The notes below the pieces were generated by a model that ran no database searches, was not told where the DNA came from, and saw only the letters and a list, made by a program, of their open reading frames with translations. Made by a program: the position numbers and the translations under genes. A stretch of DNA of 64,000 bases from positions 248,001 to 312,000 of the forward strand of contig CAVOKY010000009.1 in the NCBI GenBank assembly GCA_963696645.1, given 5' to 3'. The stretch comes from JAMXLO01 sp963696645. GTDB taxonomy: Bacteria > Pseudomonadota > Alphaproteobacteria > Acetobacterales > Acetobacteraceae. Of this stretch, positions 17,407 to 26,215 are shown piece by piece (position 1 is the first letter of the stretch; the number at the start of each line of letters is the position of its first letter).

Positions 17407-18290
17407 GCACCGCCATCGCCACCTCCACTGTCGCGCGCACCGCGGTCATCCCACAGAGTCCGGCGCAACTTGCGCTTCATCGCTTCCTGCACCGACCGGT
17501 CGCTGTTGTCGGGCTGGTGGTCATCGTGTTGTTCATCGGTGTGGCGATATTCGCCCCGTTGATTGCGCCCTACGATCCGATCGCGACAAGCTGGACCGCG
17601 ATCCGCAAGGCGCCGTCGCTGGCACACTGGATGGGCACCGATGAGGACGGGCGTGATGTTCTGTCGCGGGTGATTTTCGGCGCGCGCGCCAGTTTGCTGG
17701 CCGGCGTGGTTTCGGTACTGATCGCCGCCGGCATCGGCGTCCCTGCCGGACTGCTGGCGGGTTTCGCAGGCGGCTGGATCGACATGGTGCTCAGCCGTAT
17801 CGTCGATGCCATGCTGGCCTGCCCGTTCCTGATTCTGGCGATCGCCCTGGCGGCGTTCCTCGGCCCCAACCTGACCAACGCAATGATCGCGATCGGTGTC
17901 TCCACCGCACCGCGCTTCATGCGGGTGACGCGCGCCGCGACGTTGGACGCCAGCAGCAACGAGTATGTCGAGGCCGCGCGCGCCATCGGCAACCCGCCCT
18001 GGCGCGTGGCGGTCCGCCATGTGCTCCCGAACATCGTGCCGCCGATCATGGTGCAGGGAACGCTGGCGATCGCCGCGGCGATCATCGCCGAGGCGAGCCT
18101 GTCATTTCTCGGCTTGGGTCAGCAGCCGCCGGATCCGTCCTGGGGCTCGATGTTGAATTCGGCGCAGCGCTTCCTGTCGCAGGCGCCGTGGCTGGCGGTG
18201 TTTCCCGGTCTGGGGATCTTCCTCGCCGTGCTATCATTCAACCTGGTCGGCGACGGGTTGCGCGACGCGCTCGATCCGCGGGGACGGTAG
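17403..18290 (+). CDS. ABC transporter permease, DppC type
   Basis: Second permease of the pair, 295 residues. An N-terminal helix (VAVVGLVVIVLFIGVAIF) is followed by the family box HWMGTDEDGRDVLSRVIFGA near residue 75 and the EAA loop YVEAARAIGNPPWRVAVRHV near residue 190. SFLGLGQQPPDPSWG near residue 235 is the DppC-like signature. It overlaps the previous permease by ATGA. No ATPase gene follows: the next gene is on the opposite strand, ending four bases past this stop, so the energising subunits must be elsewhere or lost. Confidence 0.93.
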   Translation: MSTAIATSTVARTAVIPQSPAQLALHRFLHRPVAVVGLVVIVLFIGVAIFAPLIAPYDPIATSWTAIRKAPSLAHWMGTDEDGRDVLSRVIFGARASLLAGVVSVLIAAGIGVPAGLLAGFAGGWIDMVLSRIVDAMLACPFLILAIALAAFLGPNLTNAMIAIGVSTAPRFMRVTRAATLDASSNEYVEAARAIGNPPWRVAVRHVLPNIVPPIMVQGTLAIAAAIIAEASLSFLGLGQQPPDPSWGSMLNSAQRFLSQAPWLAVFPGLGIFLAVLSFNLVGDGLRDALDPRGR

Positions 18291-18294
18291 GCCG

Positions 18295-18852
18295 CTATTC
18301 AGCGTGGTGCTGGACGCTCTCCAGGTATTGCACCCACACTTCCGGCAGACCATGCGCACGGGCTCCGTCGCGCAGCAGCGAGATGTAACGGAACGACGGT
18401 GCCCGATCGGCATCGAGGCCGCGGGCCATGTAGGTCACGGCGGTGACGACGTTGCCGTCGAGATCCTCGGCCGCCACCAGGACATGGCGATAGCCGCGCC
18501 CGGGAACGCCTTCGGTTGAGTCGAGACGCAGCAGTTCCCGGCGCGTGATGCGGTAGAGCACGCCCCATAATTCCTGATCGGGGGCAGGACAGATGTTGGC
18601 CGGCGCCGCTTTGCCCCTCGGGCGGCCCTCCAGATTGAAGCGCAGGCGGTAGCCCTGAATGCGCCCGACACGCCATTCGACCGGCTGGATGCCGCGGCGT
18701 TCGCGAAACGCGCTGTGGTGCATGTTGGAGCCATAGGCGAGGTACCACACGTGGTCCGACGGCCGTCCAGTCAGGACGTGGCCATGCCAACGGTAGTGGA
18801 ACCAGGACAGCGCCCAGGATTTAGCCAGCAGTCTGCGCCATCGAAGCCTCAT
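18295..18852 (-). CDS. Gamma-glutamylcyclotransferase-like (GGCT-fold) protein
   Basis: A 185-residue protein. The diagnostic BtrG/GGCT loop YLAYGSNMHH lies near residue 38, with GYRLRFNL near residue 68 and ELWGVLYRITRRELLRLDSTEG near residues 95-116, where the Glu near the LDSTEG turn is the expected catalytic acid. GRGYRH and VAVTYMA-like strands follow. GGCT-fold proteins release 5-oxoproline from gamma-glutamyl amines or peptides; the substrate here is unknown. The ATG at 18852 is preferred over the GTG six bases upstream. It converges on the peptide permease gene with a four-base gap, which may point to peptide or amine metabolism, but they are not co-transcribed. Confidence 0.82.
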   Translation of the reverse strand: MRLRWRRLLAKSWALSWFHYRWHGHVLTGRPSDHVWYLAYGSNMHHSAFRERRGIQPVEWRVGRIQGYRLRFNLEGRPRGKAAPANICPAPDQELWGVLYRITRRELLRLDSTEGVPGRGYRHVLVAAEDLDGNVVTAVTYMARGLDADRAPSFRYISLLRDGARAHGLPEVWVQYLESVQHHAE

Positions 18853-19060
18853 GACCACACGCCCGGTCGCTAATGAACGACTGAGGCGTTGTCGGGATCG
18901 ATCACGCCCGGCGCCGTCCAGCCGTCCAGATGGTATTCCGCCCTGCAGCTTTCTGCGAAGCCCTTCTAGGGCGTACTGGCCCGAAGCGATTGCGCCGAAC
19001 GGTCACGCTTGCTCCGATCCAGGTCAGAAACGGCAGCCACTCAGCCGAAGAACGACGGTA
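18853..19060. other. Gap between the GGCT-like gene and the VapC remnant
   Basis: No convincing gene. A plus-strand frame of 113 codons (18851-19192) has Arg/Ser/Pro-rich, low-information translation and runs antisense to the VapC remnant. The stretch probably holds the GGCT promoter and decayed toxin sequence. Short PIN-like fragments may persist between about 19030 and 19060 in other frames, but they are too short to support. Confidence 0.5.
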
Positions 19061-19183
19061 TCACGATGTCGACCGTGCCGCAGAGCACGTAGCGGTATGA
19101 TCGGCGACGATCGCGTCAGTCGTTGGCGTGCGCAACTGATGTCCGTTCGCGAGCCGGATGACGGCGCAGGTATACAGCAGCAT
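19061..19183 (-). pseudogene. Remnant of a VapC-type PIN-domain toxin
   Basis: Directly downstream of the Phd antitoxin, an ATG at 19183 opens MLLYTCAVIRLANG, which matches the standard VapC N-terminus MLLDTCAVIWLANG. The first catalytic Asp is replaced by Tyr (GAT to TAT), and the frame ends after 40 codons instead of about 125. The remaining acidic residues of a PIN domain are not found in this frame. This is therefore an inactivated toxin. The identification rests on about 12 residues plus the position behind an antitoxin, so it is suggestive rather than proven. Confidence 0.55.
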
Positions 19184-19200
19184 CGAAGCTGACACTGCGC

Positions 19201-19473
19201 TCAGCGATGGAGCCGGCCTTCCGCTGCGTCAAACGATTCATCGACTGTGGGTGCGGTGAGATCGGTGCCGGGAGCGATGATCACCGAGCCACGCATGAAC
19301 CCGTGTACATTGCGGACCGCATCGTGCGTATCGTCTGGCAGTACCAGCACGGCAACCGGGCGGCCTCGCTTGGTGATCGTCACGCGAGAGATCTGGCGCG
19401 CACTCAGTCGATCCAGAATTTCCAGGCAATGCGCCTTGAACTCGGCCGCACCGATCGTCTCACCGGCGTCCAT
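19201..19473 (-). CDS. Type II toxin-antitoxin antitoxin, Phd/YefM family
   Basis: A 90-residue DNA-binding antitoxin. The Phd fold starts with IGAAEFKAHCLEILDRL (residues 7-23), followed by RVTITKRGRPVAVLVLPDD near residue 30, the usual dimerisation strand. The C-terminal 35 residues would wrap the toxin. The cognate VapC gene behind it seems destroyed (19061-19183), leaving an orphan antitoxin. An inverted repeat (TTGTCAT ... ATGACAA) sits 17 bases upstream of the start and could be its operator. The gene may persist as an anti-addiction relic or a repressor of other loci; that is inference. Confidence 0.87.
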   Translation of the reverse strand: MDAGETIGAAEFKAHCLEILDRLSARQISRVTITKRGRPVAVLVLPDDTHDAVRNVHGFMRGSVIIAPGTDLTAPTVDESFDAAEGRLHR

Positions 19474-19489
19474 GGTCGCAGCTCCTACA

Positions 19490-19525
19490 TTGTCATAATC
19501 AGTGACCAGTCATCTATGATGACAA
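19490..19525. promoter_or_regulatory. Candidate operator of the Phd antitoxin gene
   Basis: TTGTCAT at 19490-19496 and ATGACAA at 19519-19525 form a perfect 7-base inverted repeat, with a third GTCAT at 19509-19513 between them. It lies just upstream of the antitoxin start (19473). Phd-family antitoxins repress their own promoter by binding such repeats; binding here is inferred from position only. Confidence 0.5.
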
Positions 19526-19540
19526 GCCCGTGGCGCAACA

Positions 19541-20470
19541 TCATTCCGGTTGCCCCGCCTTGTGCGCCAGCAGGGCCATCAGCCGACGGTCGCGCCACTC
19601 CTGCCTCACCGCCTGCATGTTGGCCGGAAGCTCCGCACGCCGCGCCGTCTGGAGCTTCCCGATCAGGGCCGCGTCCCACTCTCGCGGCGTCATCTGGCAC
19701 TGCATCGTCGCGTAAAGCGGGCCATAACGTTCGCAATAATCCGCCAGCCCGCCGGGCGCGTTCAGATCAATCGTCTCCAGCGGCCCCATGAAGCTCCAGC
19801 GCAGGCCAAGCCCGTGTTTCACCAGCGCATCGAGATCGGCGGGCGAGATCACATCATCCGCCACGAGCCGGAACGCCTCGGCGAGCAGCGCGCCTTGCAG
19901 ACGGTTCAGCGCGAACCCGTCCATCTCCTTGTTCACCGTCGCCGGCACCTGGCCTGCTCGCGTCATCAGGTCCCGGGTCCGCGTCACGACCGCAGCATCG
20001 GTCCATGGCGCGGGACACAACTCGACCAGCGGGATCAGGTAGGGCGGGTTCACCGGATGGGCGACCAGGCAGCGTGCGCGCCCGGCCAAGCCTTCCGTGA
20101 ATGCGCTGCCAGGAATGCCGCTGGTGGAACTCGCCAGCACCGCGTCGGGCCGAGCGGCGTGATCCAGTTCGGCAAACAGCGGTCGTTTGGCATCGACTCG
20201 CTCCGGCCCGTTCTCCTGCACATGTACCGCGTCGCGCACGGCATCAGCGAGCGTCGCAGCCGGGCTGATGCGCGAGATCACCATTTGCGGCGGTTCGGCC
20301 AGCAGTCCGGCTTCCTGCAATTCCGGCAGCCGCTCGGCGATGAAGCCCAGCGCGGCCTGGGTCTGTTGCGGGAACGGATCCCAGAGCGTCACGTCGAAGC
20401 CGGCGCGTGCGAAGACGATGGACCAGGCACGGCCGATCAGGCCCGCGCCGATGACGGCAACCTGTGTCAT
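19541..20470 (-). CDS. 3-hydroxyacyl-CoA dehydrogenase family protein (lambda-crystallin / L-gulonate 3-dehydrogenase like)
   Basis: A 309-residue NAD-dependent dehydrogenase. The Rossmann loop is VAVIGAGLIGRAWSIVFARAG at residues 4-23. ASSTSGIPGS near residue 115 and VAHPVNPPYLIPLVEL near residue 140 carry the family Ser and the catalytic His. NKEMDGFALNRLQGALLAEA near residue 185 starts the C-terminal helical domain. These fit the short, single 3HCDH proteins that act on free hydroxy acids or sugar acids more than the large fatty-acid oxidation enzyme. The ATG at 20470 has GGAG seven bases before it; the longer frame to 20500 has none. Substrate is not determinable. It diverges from nnr across about 55 bases. 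Confidence 0.85.
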   Translation of the reverse strand: MTQVAVIGAGLIGRAWSIVFARAGFDVTLWDPFPQQTQAALGFIAERLPELQEAGLLAEPPQMVISRISPAATLADAVRDAVHVQENGPERVDAKRPLFAELDHAARPDAVLASSTSGIPGSAFTEGLAGRARCLVAHPVNPPYLIPLVELCPAPWTDAAVVTRTRDLMTRAGQVPATVNKEMDGFALNRLQGALLAEAFRLVADDVISPADLDALVKHGLGLRWSFMGPLETIDLNAPGGLADYCERYGPLYATMQCQMTPREWDAALIGKLQTARRAELPANMQAVRQEWRDRRLMALLAHKAGQPE

Positions 20471-20525
20471 GGCTATCTCCTCGTGGGGGGTTGAGGTCAA
20501 CGCCGCTGACCCTCAGAGTCAACGC

Positions 20526-21996
20526 GTGACATTCAAGCCAGATTGGTTCCAGACGCTTGCCGGCCGACCGGAGTTGCTGACGCCGGAGGAGATGGCGCGC
20601 GCCGATGCCGCGTCGCCCGCACTCGGTATGCCGGGACCGGTGCTGATGGGGAACGCCGGTCGCGCAATTGCGCGCGCGGTGCGCGCGGCGGTTTCGACCG
20701 TGCCGTACCCTGGTGCTCGCCGGCCCCGGCAACAATGGCGGCGACGGATACGTGGCGGCTCGGCTGCTGCGGGAAGACGGCTGGCCGGTGACGCTCGCCG
20801 CGCTGTCGCCGCCGCGAGCCGGCTCCGATGCCGCCGACGCCGCGGCATGCTGGCATGGTACGTCATCGCCATTCACCCCGGCCGAAGCGGCGCGCGCGGA
20901 ACTGGTGATCGACGCCGTGTTCGGGGCCGGCCTCGCGCGCGATGTCGGCGGCATCGTTGCCGAAACGCTGCGTGCTGCGCGGCGCGTGGTGGCGGTCGAC
21001 GTGCCGAGTGGGCTCGACGGCGCAACCGGTGCGGTCCGTGGCTACGCACCACAGGCGGCGCTGACGGTGACGTTCTTCCGCCTGAAGCCAGGCCATGTCC
21101 TGCTGCCCGGGCGCGAATTGTGCGGCGAAACCGTGCTCGCCGATATCGGGCTGCCATCGGCGGTGCTGCGACAGGTGCGACCCGAGACCCGCGTCAATCT
21201 GCCGGAGCTTTGGCACGTGCCGAAGCCGGGACCGCAATCGCACAAGTATTCGCGCGGGCATGTCACCGTGGTCGCCGGCGCAACGATGACCGGCGCGGCG
21301 CGGCTGGCCGCCGATGCGGCACGCCGCGGCGGTGCCGGTCTGGTGACTATCGCGGCATCCGGGCGAGGCGATGTCTATCGCGCCGGCTCGCCGGGTGTGC
21401 TGGTAAGCGATGCGCCCCTGACAGACCTGCTGGCGGACAAGCGTCGGCATGTCTGGGTTTGCGGACCCGGACTGGGACCGGAGGCGGCACGCGCCGCGTT
21501 GCCGGTGTTGTTGGCGGCTGGCCGTTGTGTGGTCGCGGACGCTGATGTGTTTTCCGCCTTTGCCGGCAATCCCGATGCATTGCGCGGTGCGGCTGTGCTG
21601 ACGCCGCACGCCGGCGAGTTCGCCCGCGCATTTGGCGATCCCGGCGTGGACCGCGTCGCCGCCGCGCGTGCCGCCGCGGCGCGCACCGGCAGCGTGGTGT
21701 TGCTGAAGGGGGCCGACACCATTGTCGCAGCGCCCGACGGCAGGGTCGCGATCAATGTCTCGGCGCCGCCCTGGCTGGCTACCGCGGGCTCGGGCGATGT
21801 GCTGTCCGGTTTGATTGCTGGGCTGCTGGCCCAGGGCATGGCGGCGTGGGATGCCGCCGCCGCGGGCGCATTCGTGCATGGCCGCGCCGCAGTACATGCC
21901 GGGCCTGGATTGGTGGTGGAGGACCTGCTTCCCGCGCTTACGCCGGCGCTGATCGAAACAATGTGTCAGTCACATTCACGCAGGCAGAGACTATGA
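20526..21996 (+). CDS. nnr: Bifunctional NAD(P)H-hydrate epimerase/ADP-dependent dehydratase, apparently frameshifted
   Basis: Repairs hydrated NAD(P)H. The N-terminal epimerase spans residues 1-210: LLTPEEMARADAAS near residue 19, NNGGDGYVAARLL near residue 65 and VDVPSGLDG near residue 150. The C-terminal dehydratase covers about residues 225-485, with GHVTVVAGA, PHAGEFARAFG, LLKGADTIVA and ATAGSGDVLSGLIAG. The coding frame breaks near 20687-20691: upstream reads RAVRAAV, downstream RRFRPCRTLVLAGPG. Removing one G gives RARFRPCRTLVLAGPG and 490 continuous codons. The start is probably GTG 20526, since no ATG precedes the conserved LLTPEEM. All active-site motifs survive, which favours an assembly error over decay. 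Confidence 0.87.
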
Positions 21997-22023
21997 TCGC
22001 TGGCCCCGGCAAGGAACGTCTGC

Positions 22024-23406
22024 ATGAGTGATATCGCCGTCCCCGGTCTGCTCGATCGCGCTATCCGCCGCATAACCATGGCATGGCGCGATATGGCGAC
22101 GGGCGTGCCGGACGAGTCGATCGCCACGCAGATGCGGACCTGCCTGGAGGGTCGTGGCGGTGAGGTCAGCGCGCGCAATCGCGCCGCCAAGCTGGCGCAG
22201 ACCTACCAGGGCCTCGACGAAGTCGGCCGCAAGGAATTCCTGCGCACGCTCGCCAGTTTCGATTCCGATCCCGACGCGGTGGCCACCGCCTACGCCGCGG
22301 TACAGGCGGCTGATGACCCGGCCGAACGTGCCACCGCCAAGGCGGCGCTGCGCCGTGCATTGGAGCCGCCGAGGGTGCGGCTGCTGACCCAGTTCACCAC
22401 AATTCCGGACGGCTGGAAGTTCCTGGTCGATCTGCGCGGCTTCCTGTTGCGCACGCGGCGCGACGATAAGCTGCTGGCGGCGCTGGAGGCCGATCTGCGT
22501 GGGCTGCTGGCAGCGTGGTTCGATATCGGATTGCTCGATTTGCACAGCATCGACTGGAACAGTCCCGCGATGCTGCTCGAAAAGCTGGTCGGCTACGAAG
22601 CGGTGCACGAAATCCGTTCCTGGCGCGATCTGAAGAACCGCCTGGATTCCGATCGCCGCTGCTATGCGTTCTTCCATCCGCGCATGCCGGGCGAGCCGCT
22701 GATCTTTGTCGAGGTGGCGCTGGTGAAGGGACTGGCGGGCAGCGTGCAGCGACTGCTGGACGAGAAGGCACCGCTGCTCGATCCGCGCGAGGCGGACACT
22801 GCAATCTTTTATTCGATCAGCAATTGTCAGGACGGCCTGGCGGGGATCAGCTTCGGCAATTTCCTGATCAAGCGCGTGGTCGAGGTGCTGTCAGCCGAGT
22901 TCCGCAGTCTGAAGACGTTTGCCACACTGTCGCCGATCCCGGGTTATCGCGCCTGGCTGGACGAGAAGCTTGCAACGGACCACTCGGGCCTGTTGTCCGA
23001 CGACGAGGCGGCCAGCCTGGGTTCGGCGATGCCGTCGCCGTCGGGCGAGCAGGCGCTGGCCGGGATTCTGGCGAAGCGCGGCTGGTGGCGCGAGGTGGGT
23101 CTGCGCAAGACCGCCGAGCCGATACTGGTGCGACTGTGCGCGCACTACCTGTTGGCCGAATCGCACGGCGGCGGCAAGCGCGCGCGTGATCCGGTGGCGC
23201 ATTTCCATTTGTCGAACGGCGCGCGGGTGGAACGGATCAACATGCTGGGCGACACGTCGGAGAAGGGCGCCAAGGAGGGCGCCACGCTGATGGTGAACTA
23301 CCTGTATGACCCGGCGAAAATCGAGGACTGGCACGAGGACTACGCCGGGGAGGGGAAGCGCAACGCCTCGACGACCGTGCGGCGGCTGGCACGTGGTTGG
23401 GCGTGA
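22024..23406 (+). CDS. Malonyl-CoA decarboxylase
   Basis: Decarboxylates malonyl-CoA to acetyl-CoA and CO2. The 460-residue length fits the MLYCD/MatA family. An N-terminal helical oligomerisation domain (about 1-165) precedes a GNAT-like catalytic domain. RCYAFFHPRMPGEPLIFVEV lies near residue 215, followed by FYSISNCQDGLAGISFGNFL near residue 260; the catalytic Ser is expected in the TLSPIPG segment near residue 305, and the His in the DPVAHFHLSNGARVERIN block near residue 400. The gene starts 28 bases after nnr and may be co-transcribed with it. No malonyl-CoA synthetase or malonate transporter is adjacent, so the role may be turnover of malonyl-CoA. Confidence 0.93.
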   Translation: MSDIAVPGLLDRAIRRITMAWRDMATGVPDESIATQMRTCLEGRGGEVSARNRAAKLAQTYQGLDEVGRKEFLRTLASFDSDPDAVATAYAAVQAADDPAERATAKAALRRALEPPRVRLLTQFTTIPDGWKFLVDLRGFLLRTRRDDKLLAALEADLRGLLAAWFDIGLLDLHSIDWNSPAMLLEKLVGYEAVHEIRSWRDLKNRLDSDRRCYAFFHPRMPGEPLIFVEVALVKGLAGSVQRLLDEKAPLLDPREADTAIFYSISNCQDGLAGISFGNFLIKRVVEVLSAEFRSLKTFATLSPIPGYRAWLDEKLATDHSGLLSDDEAASLGSAMPSPSGEQALAGILAKRGWWREVGLRKTAEPILVRLCAHYLLAESHGGGKRARDPVAHFHLSNGARVERINMLGDTSEKGAKEGATLMVNYLYDPAKIEDWHEDYAGEGKRNASTTVRRLARGWA

Positions 23407-23746
23407 ACTTGCGCGGCGATGGCAGCCTGCGGGGCTTTGGTGCGTCACGGGGCCGAGCCTTCGTGCGATTCAGCCTGGCGGGCGCTCCGAGCAGGGTGCG
23501 CCCCCCGCAGATCGGGCACTGTTGCAAAGTATCGGTCACGAGCGCGGTGAAAGTGCCGGCGATGTGATTTGCCGGGCGGCTACCCGGTCGGCGGGCAGAA
23601 GGACGCCAATCCGGCCAATCCCACCGGCTCGATTGCTTCGCAGTATGACGGCTGAGCCAGAACTGCGTTGGCAGATGGGCTTGCCGTGCCGCGTCTTCCG
23701 GTCCAAATTCACCTTCCTGAAACGGGTCGGGGCGATTCGAACCGGG
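23407..23746. other. 340-base gap without a recognisable gene
   Basis: Lies between malonyl-CoA decarboxylase and the DUF6134 gene. Open frames here have no ribosome site and no family resemblance. A short GATTGCTTCGCAGTATGACG near 23630 resembles one arm end of repeat family A and may be a decayed half copy. No hairpin terminator with a T-tract was seen. Confidence 0.5.
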
Positions 23747-24397
23747 ATGATTACCCGGCGTCAGTTGTTTGTTGCCGGCGCTGCTGTGGCGCTTGGGGGT
23801 AGTGCGGAGGCACCACTACCGGTGCCGCGCAGCGGCAGCTTGGCATTTCGCTTGATGCGTCACGGTTCGGCGATCGGGACCCATGCGCTTGCCTTCCGTC
23901 CCGACGGCGATTCGCTCGAAGTCGACATCGCGGTCGAGGTGCTGGTCAAGTTCGGGCCGATCCCCTTTGTTCGCTACACCCACCACAACCGAGAGTCCTG
24001 GCAGAGTGGCCGACTCGTGGGCTTGGAGGCTCGTACCGACCGCAACGGTACCCGTCTGGAAATGGCCGCCTCCCCAACCAGTTCGGGCCTGAAGGTGGAG
24101 GGTAGCGGCACCCAGCCTTACATCGCCCCACACGACGCGTTCGGCACAACCTACTGGCGGCAGGCATCGGTGTTCGGGCCGTTGATCGGTACACAGGACG
24201 GGATTCTGGTGCATCCGGTAATATCGCAATTGCAGCCGGAGCCGATCCGGATGGCATCAGGCGAGGAGACGCCGGTCAAGCGCTACAAGCTGAGCGGCGT
24301 TCTGAATCTTGAACTGTGGTACGACACAAGCGACACGTGGGCGGGCATGCGCTTTACCGTCGATGACGGGTCAGAGATCAGCTACGAGCGGCTGTGA
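23747..24397 (+). CDS. DUF6134 family protein (predicted exported)
   Basis: A 216-residue protein. The N-terminus MITRRQLFVAGAAVALGG carries twin arginines and a hydrophobic stretch, suggesting Tat or Sec export. The body follows DUF6134 organisation: RLMRHGSAIGTHALAF near residue 33, FVRYTHHNRESWQSGRLVGL near residue 75, AFGTTYWRQASV near residue 125, and YKLSGVLNLELWYD with W.GMRF near the C-terminus. ATG 23747 follows CCGGG and is the only start giving a signal peptide; the frame extends upstream to 23306 without meaning. The function of the family is unknown. It converges on the secreted-protein gene at 24413. Confidence 0.75.
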   Translation: MITRRQLFVAGAAVALGGSAEAPLPVPRSGSLAFRLMRHGSAIGTHALAFRPDGDSLEVDIAVEVLVKFGPIPFVRYTHHNRESWQSGRLVGLEARTDRNGTRLEMAASPTSSGLKVEGSGTQPYIAPHDAFGTTYWRQASVFGPLIGTQDGILVHPVISQLQPEPIRMASGEETPVKRYKLSGVLNLELWYDTSDTWAGMRFTVDDGSEISYERL

Positions 24398-24412
24398 TCC
24401 GGAGCGGGCCGA

Positions 24413-24907
24413 CTAGCGGCGGGTAGTACCCGCCTGAGCGGTGCGGGTCGGCGCCGGGCAGGTCACAACATCGATCGGCTGCACCAGCGCCTTGCCGGAG
24501 GCGTAGTGCGCCAGATCGGCACCCTTTGGCAGTGCCAGCACCTCATCGAACATGCCCACATTCATCTGGCAGAACAGCGTTCCTTGCTGGATCCCGCTCT
24601 GCGACTGGGTGTTCGCCAGGCTGGTGATGTAATCGTCGTGCTCCTGCTGTGCGTGGCCACCGCCGAATGCACGGGCAAAGTAGGCATGCAGCGCGCGCTC
24701 CTGTGCCATCAGGTCGGCGCGGAAGCGCAGCACAAAATCGTTGTAGCGGTCCTGCTGGCTGCAGGTGAGCGCCGTCACCATCAGCTTGGACTTGAGACTC
24801 GCGACGTCGAACGCGGACACATCCGCAGGCTTCGCGCACGGCTGCGCGACGGCGATACCGGCACACAGCAGGCCGGAGACGAGGAGGCCAGAGAACATGA
24901 TGCGCAT
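24413..24907 (-). CDS. Hypothetical periplasmic protein
   Basis: A 164-residue protein I do not recognise by family. It has a clear Sec signal peptide, MRIMFSGLLVSGLLCAGIAVAQ, with cleavage after AVA at about residue 21. The mature part has four cysteines, near residues 24, 49, 112 and 150, enough for two disulfides. It is helical, with segments such as YNDFVLRFRADLMAQERALH and many Gln/His residues. The start codon at 24907 has GGAG about nine bases upstream. It diverges from ada across 237 bases. No catalytic motif is visible. Confidence 0.8.
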   Translation of the reverse strand: MRIMFSGLLVSGLLCAGIAVAQPCAKPADVSAFDVASLKSKLMVTALTCSQQDRYNDFVLRFRADLMAQERALHAYFARAFGGGHAQQEHDDYITSLANTQSQSGIQQGTLFCQMNVGMFDEVLALPKGADLAHYASGKALVQPIDVVTCPAPTRTAQAGTTRR

Positions 24908-25144
24908 GCGAAAGCTCCAGTCCCGATCACACGGGCCGCAAGACTTAACCTGGGAAATAAGCTAAACGCCGTAAATTCCAGCAAAGCAACAGGAATTCGC
25001 GCTTGTTCCCCCAGATTTCGCCAGCCTGTGGCGTGTTTACCTCGGATTTTGCATTGATTAGACCACGGGCGGCAAGCCCTGAAGGCTCGACCCAGCGCAA
25101 TCCACGGATGGCGAACCGCGGCGATCCGCACCCATTATGAGGGC

Positions 25145-26209
25145 ATGAAAGACACACATATGATCGATCGTCTGTCGCACGATCAGCTCTGGGACCAGGT
25201 CATCCGCCGGGAGCCCGGAGACTTCCTGTATGCCGTAACCACCATGGGCATCTACTGCCGGCCCGGCTGCCCATCGCCGCGGCCATTGCGCAAGAACGTC
25301 CGCTTCTTCCGCAATTGCGGTGAGGCGGAAGCCGCTGGTTTCCGGGCTTGCCGGCGCTGTGATCCGAAGGGCGAGCGGGCGCGGCTCGCCCAGGCGGTGG
25401 TGCAGGATGCCTGCGCGTTTATCGAGGCGGCCGAGGACATGCCGTCACTCGATGCGCTGGCGACGCGGTCGGGCTACTCGCGCTTCCACTTCCTGCGCAT
25501 GTTCCGCGATCATATCGGGCTGACACCGCGCAGCTATGCGGAGGGCGTGCGGGCCAGGCGGCTGCACTCTGCACTGGCCAGCGGGGCACGCGTGGCCGAT
25601 GCGGTGGCCGATGCCGGCTATGGCTCGGAGAGCCGCGTCTACGAAAAGACCGGCGGATTGCTTGGCATGACGCCCGGCGCCGCGCGACGGGGCGGGGAGG
25701 GGGAGTTGATCCGCACCGCTTTCGCCGATTGCCCGTTCGGGCGACTGTTGGTCGGTGCCACCAACAAGGGGGTCTGCTTCATCGGTTTCGCCGAACCTGA
25801 CGAAGCGCTGCTCGGCGATCTGCGTCAGCGTTTCCCGCGTGCGCATATTGTTGCGGATGATACAACCCTGGCAGATGCGGTTCGCGCGGTACTGGCATTC
25901 CTCGAGGAACCGAAGCAGGCTTTAGACTTGCCGCTCGATCTGCGCGGCACCGCGTTCCAGCAGCGCGTCTGGCGCACGCTGTGCCGGATTCCGCCTGGCG
26001 AGACACGAACCTACAGCGAACTTGCCGGCATGGTCGGCGATCCGCGCGCGGTGCGTGCCGTTGCCCGAAGCTGCGCGCGCAACCCTGTATCGCTGGCAGT
26101 GCCCTGCCATCGCGTCATCGGCAGCGACGGGAGCCTGACCGGCTATCGCTGGGGCGTGCCCCGCAAGCGCGCGCTGCTGGAAAAGGAACGCGCGGCCGCG
26201 GGCGGCTGA
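25145..26209 (+). CDS. ada: Bifunctional DNA repair methyltransferase / transcriptional regulator Ada
   Basis: Removes alkyl groups from phosphotriesters and O6-methylguanine and activates the adaptive response. The order of domains in 354 residues is complete. The Ada zinc domain has Cys 38 and 42 in GIYCRPGCPSP and two cysteines in FRACRRCDP near residue 70. An AraC helix-turn-helix covers about 90-180 (YSRFHFLRMFRDHIGLTPRSY). The methyltransferase domain has the acceptor Cys in AVPCHRVIGSDGSLTGYRWG near residue 320. A second ATG at 25160 is possible. A canonical Ada operator could not be confirmed upstream. Confidence 0.95.
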   Translation: MKDTHMIDRLSHDQLWDQVIRREPGDFLYAVTTMGIYCRPGCPSPRPLRKNVRFFRNCGEAEAAGFRACRRCDPKGERARLAQAVVQDACAFIEAAEDMPSLDALATRSGYSRFHFLRMFRDHIGLTPRSYAEGVRARRLHSALASGARVADAVADAGYGSESRVYEKTGGLLGMTPGAARRGGEGELIRTAFADCPFGRLLVGATNKGVCFIGFAEPDEALLGDLRQRFPRAHIVADDTTLADAVRAVLAFLEEPKQALDLPLDLRGTAFQQRVWRTLCRIPPGETRTYSELAGMVGDPRAVRAVARSCARNPVSLAVPCHRVIGSDGSLTGYRWGVPRKRALLEKERAAAGG

Positions 26210-26215
26210 GGATCG

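Noticed and set aside
18851..19192. 113-codon plus-strand frame
   Set aside because: Biased translation, no ribosome site, and antisense to a more convincing VapC remnant.
24960..25000. AATT...GCAA sequences resembling an Ada box
   Set aside because: Spacing does not match the AATT-N6-GCAA pattern and it is about 150 bases from the ada start.
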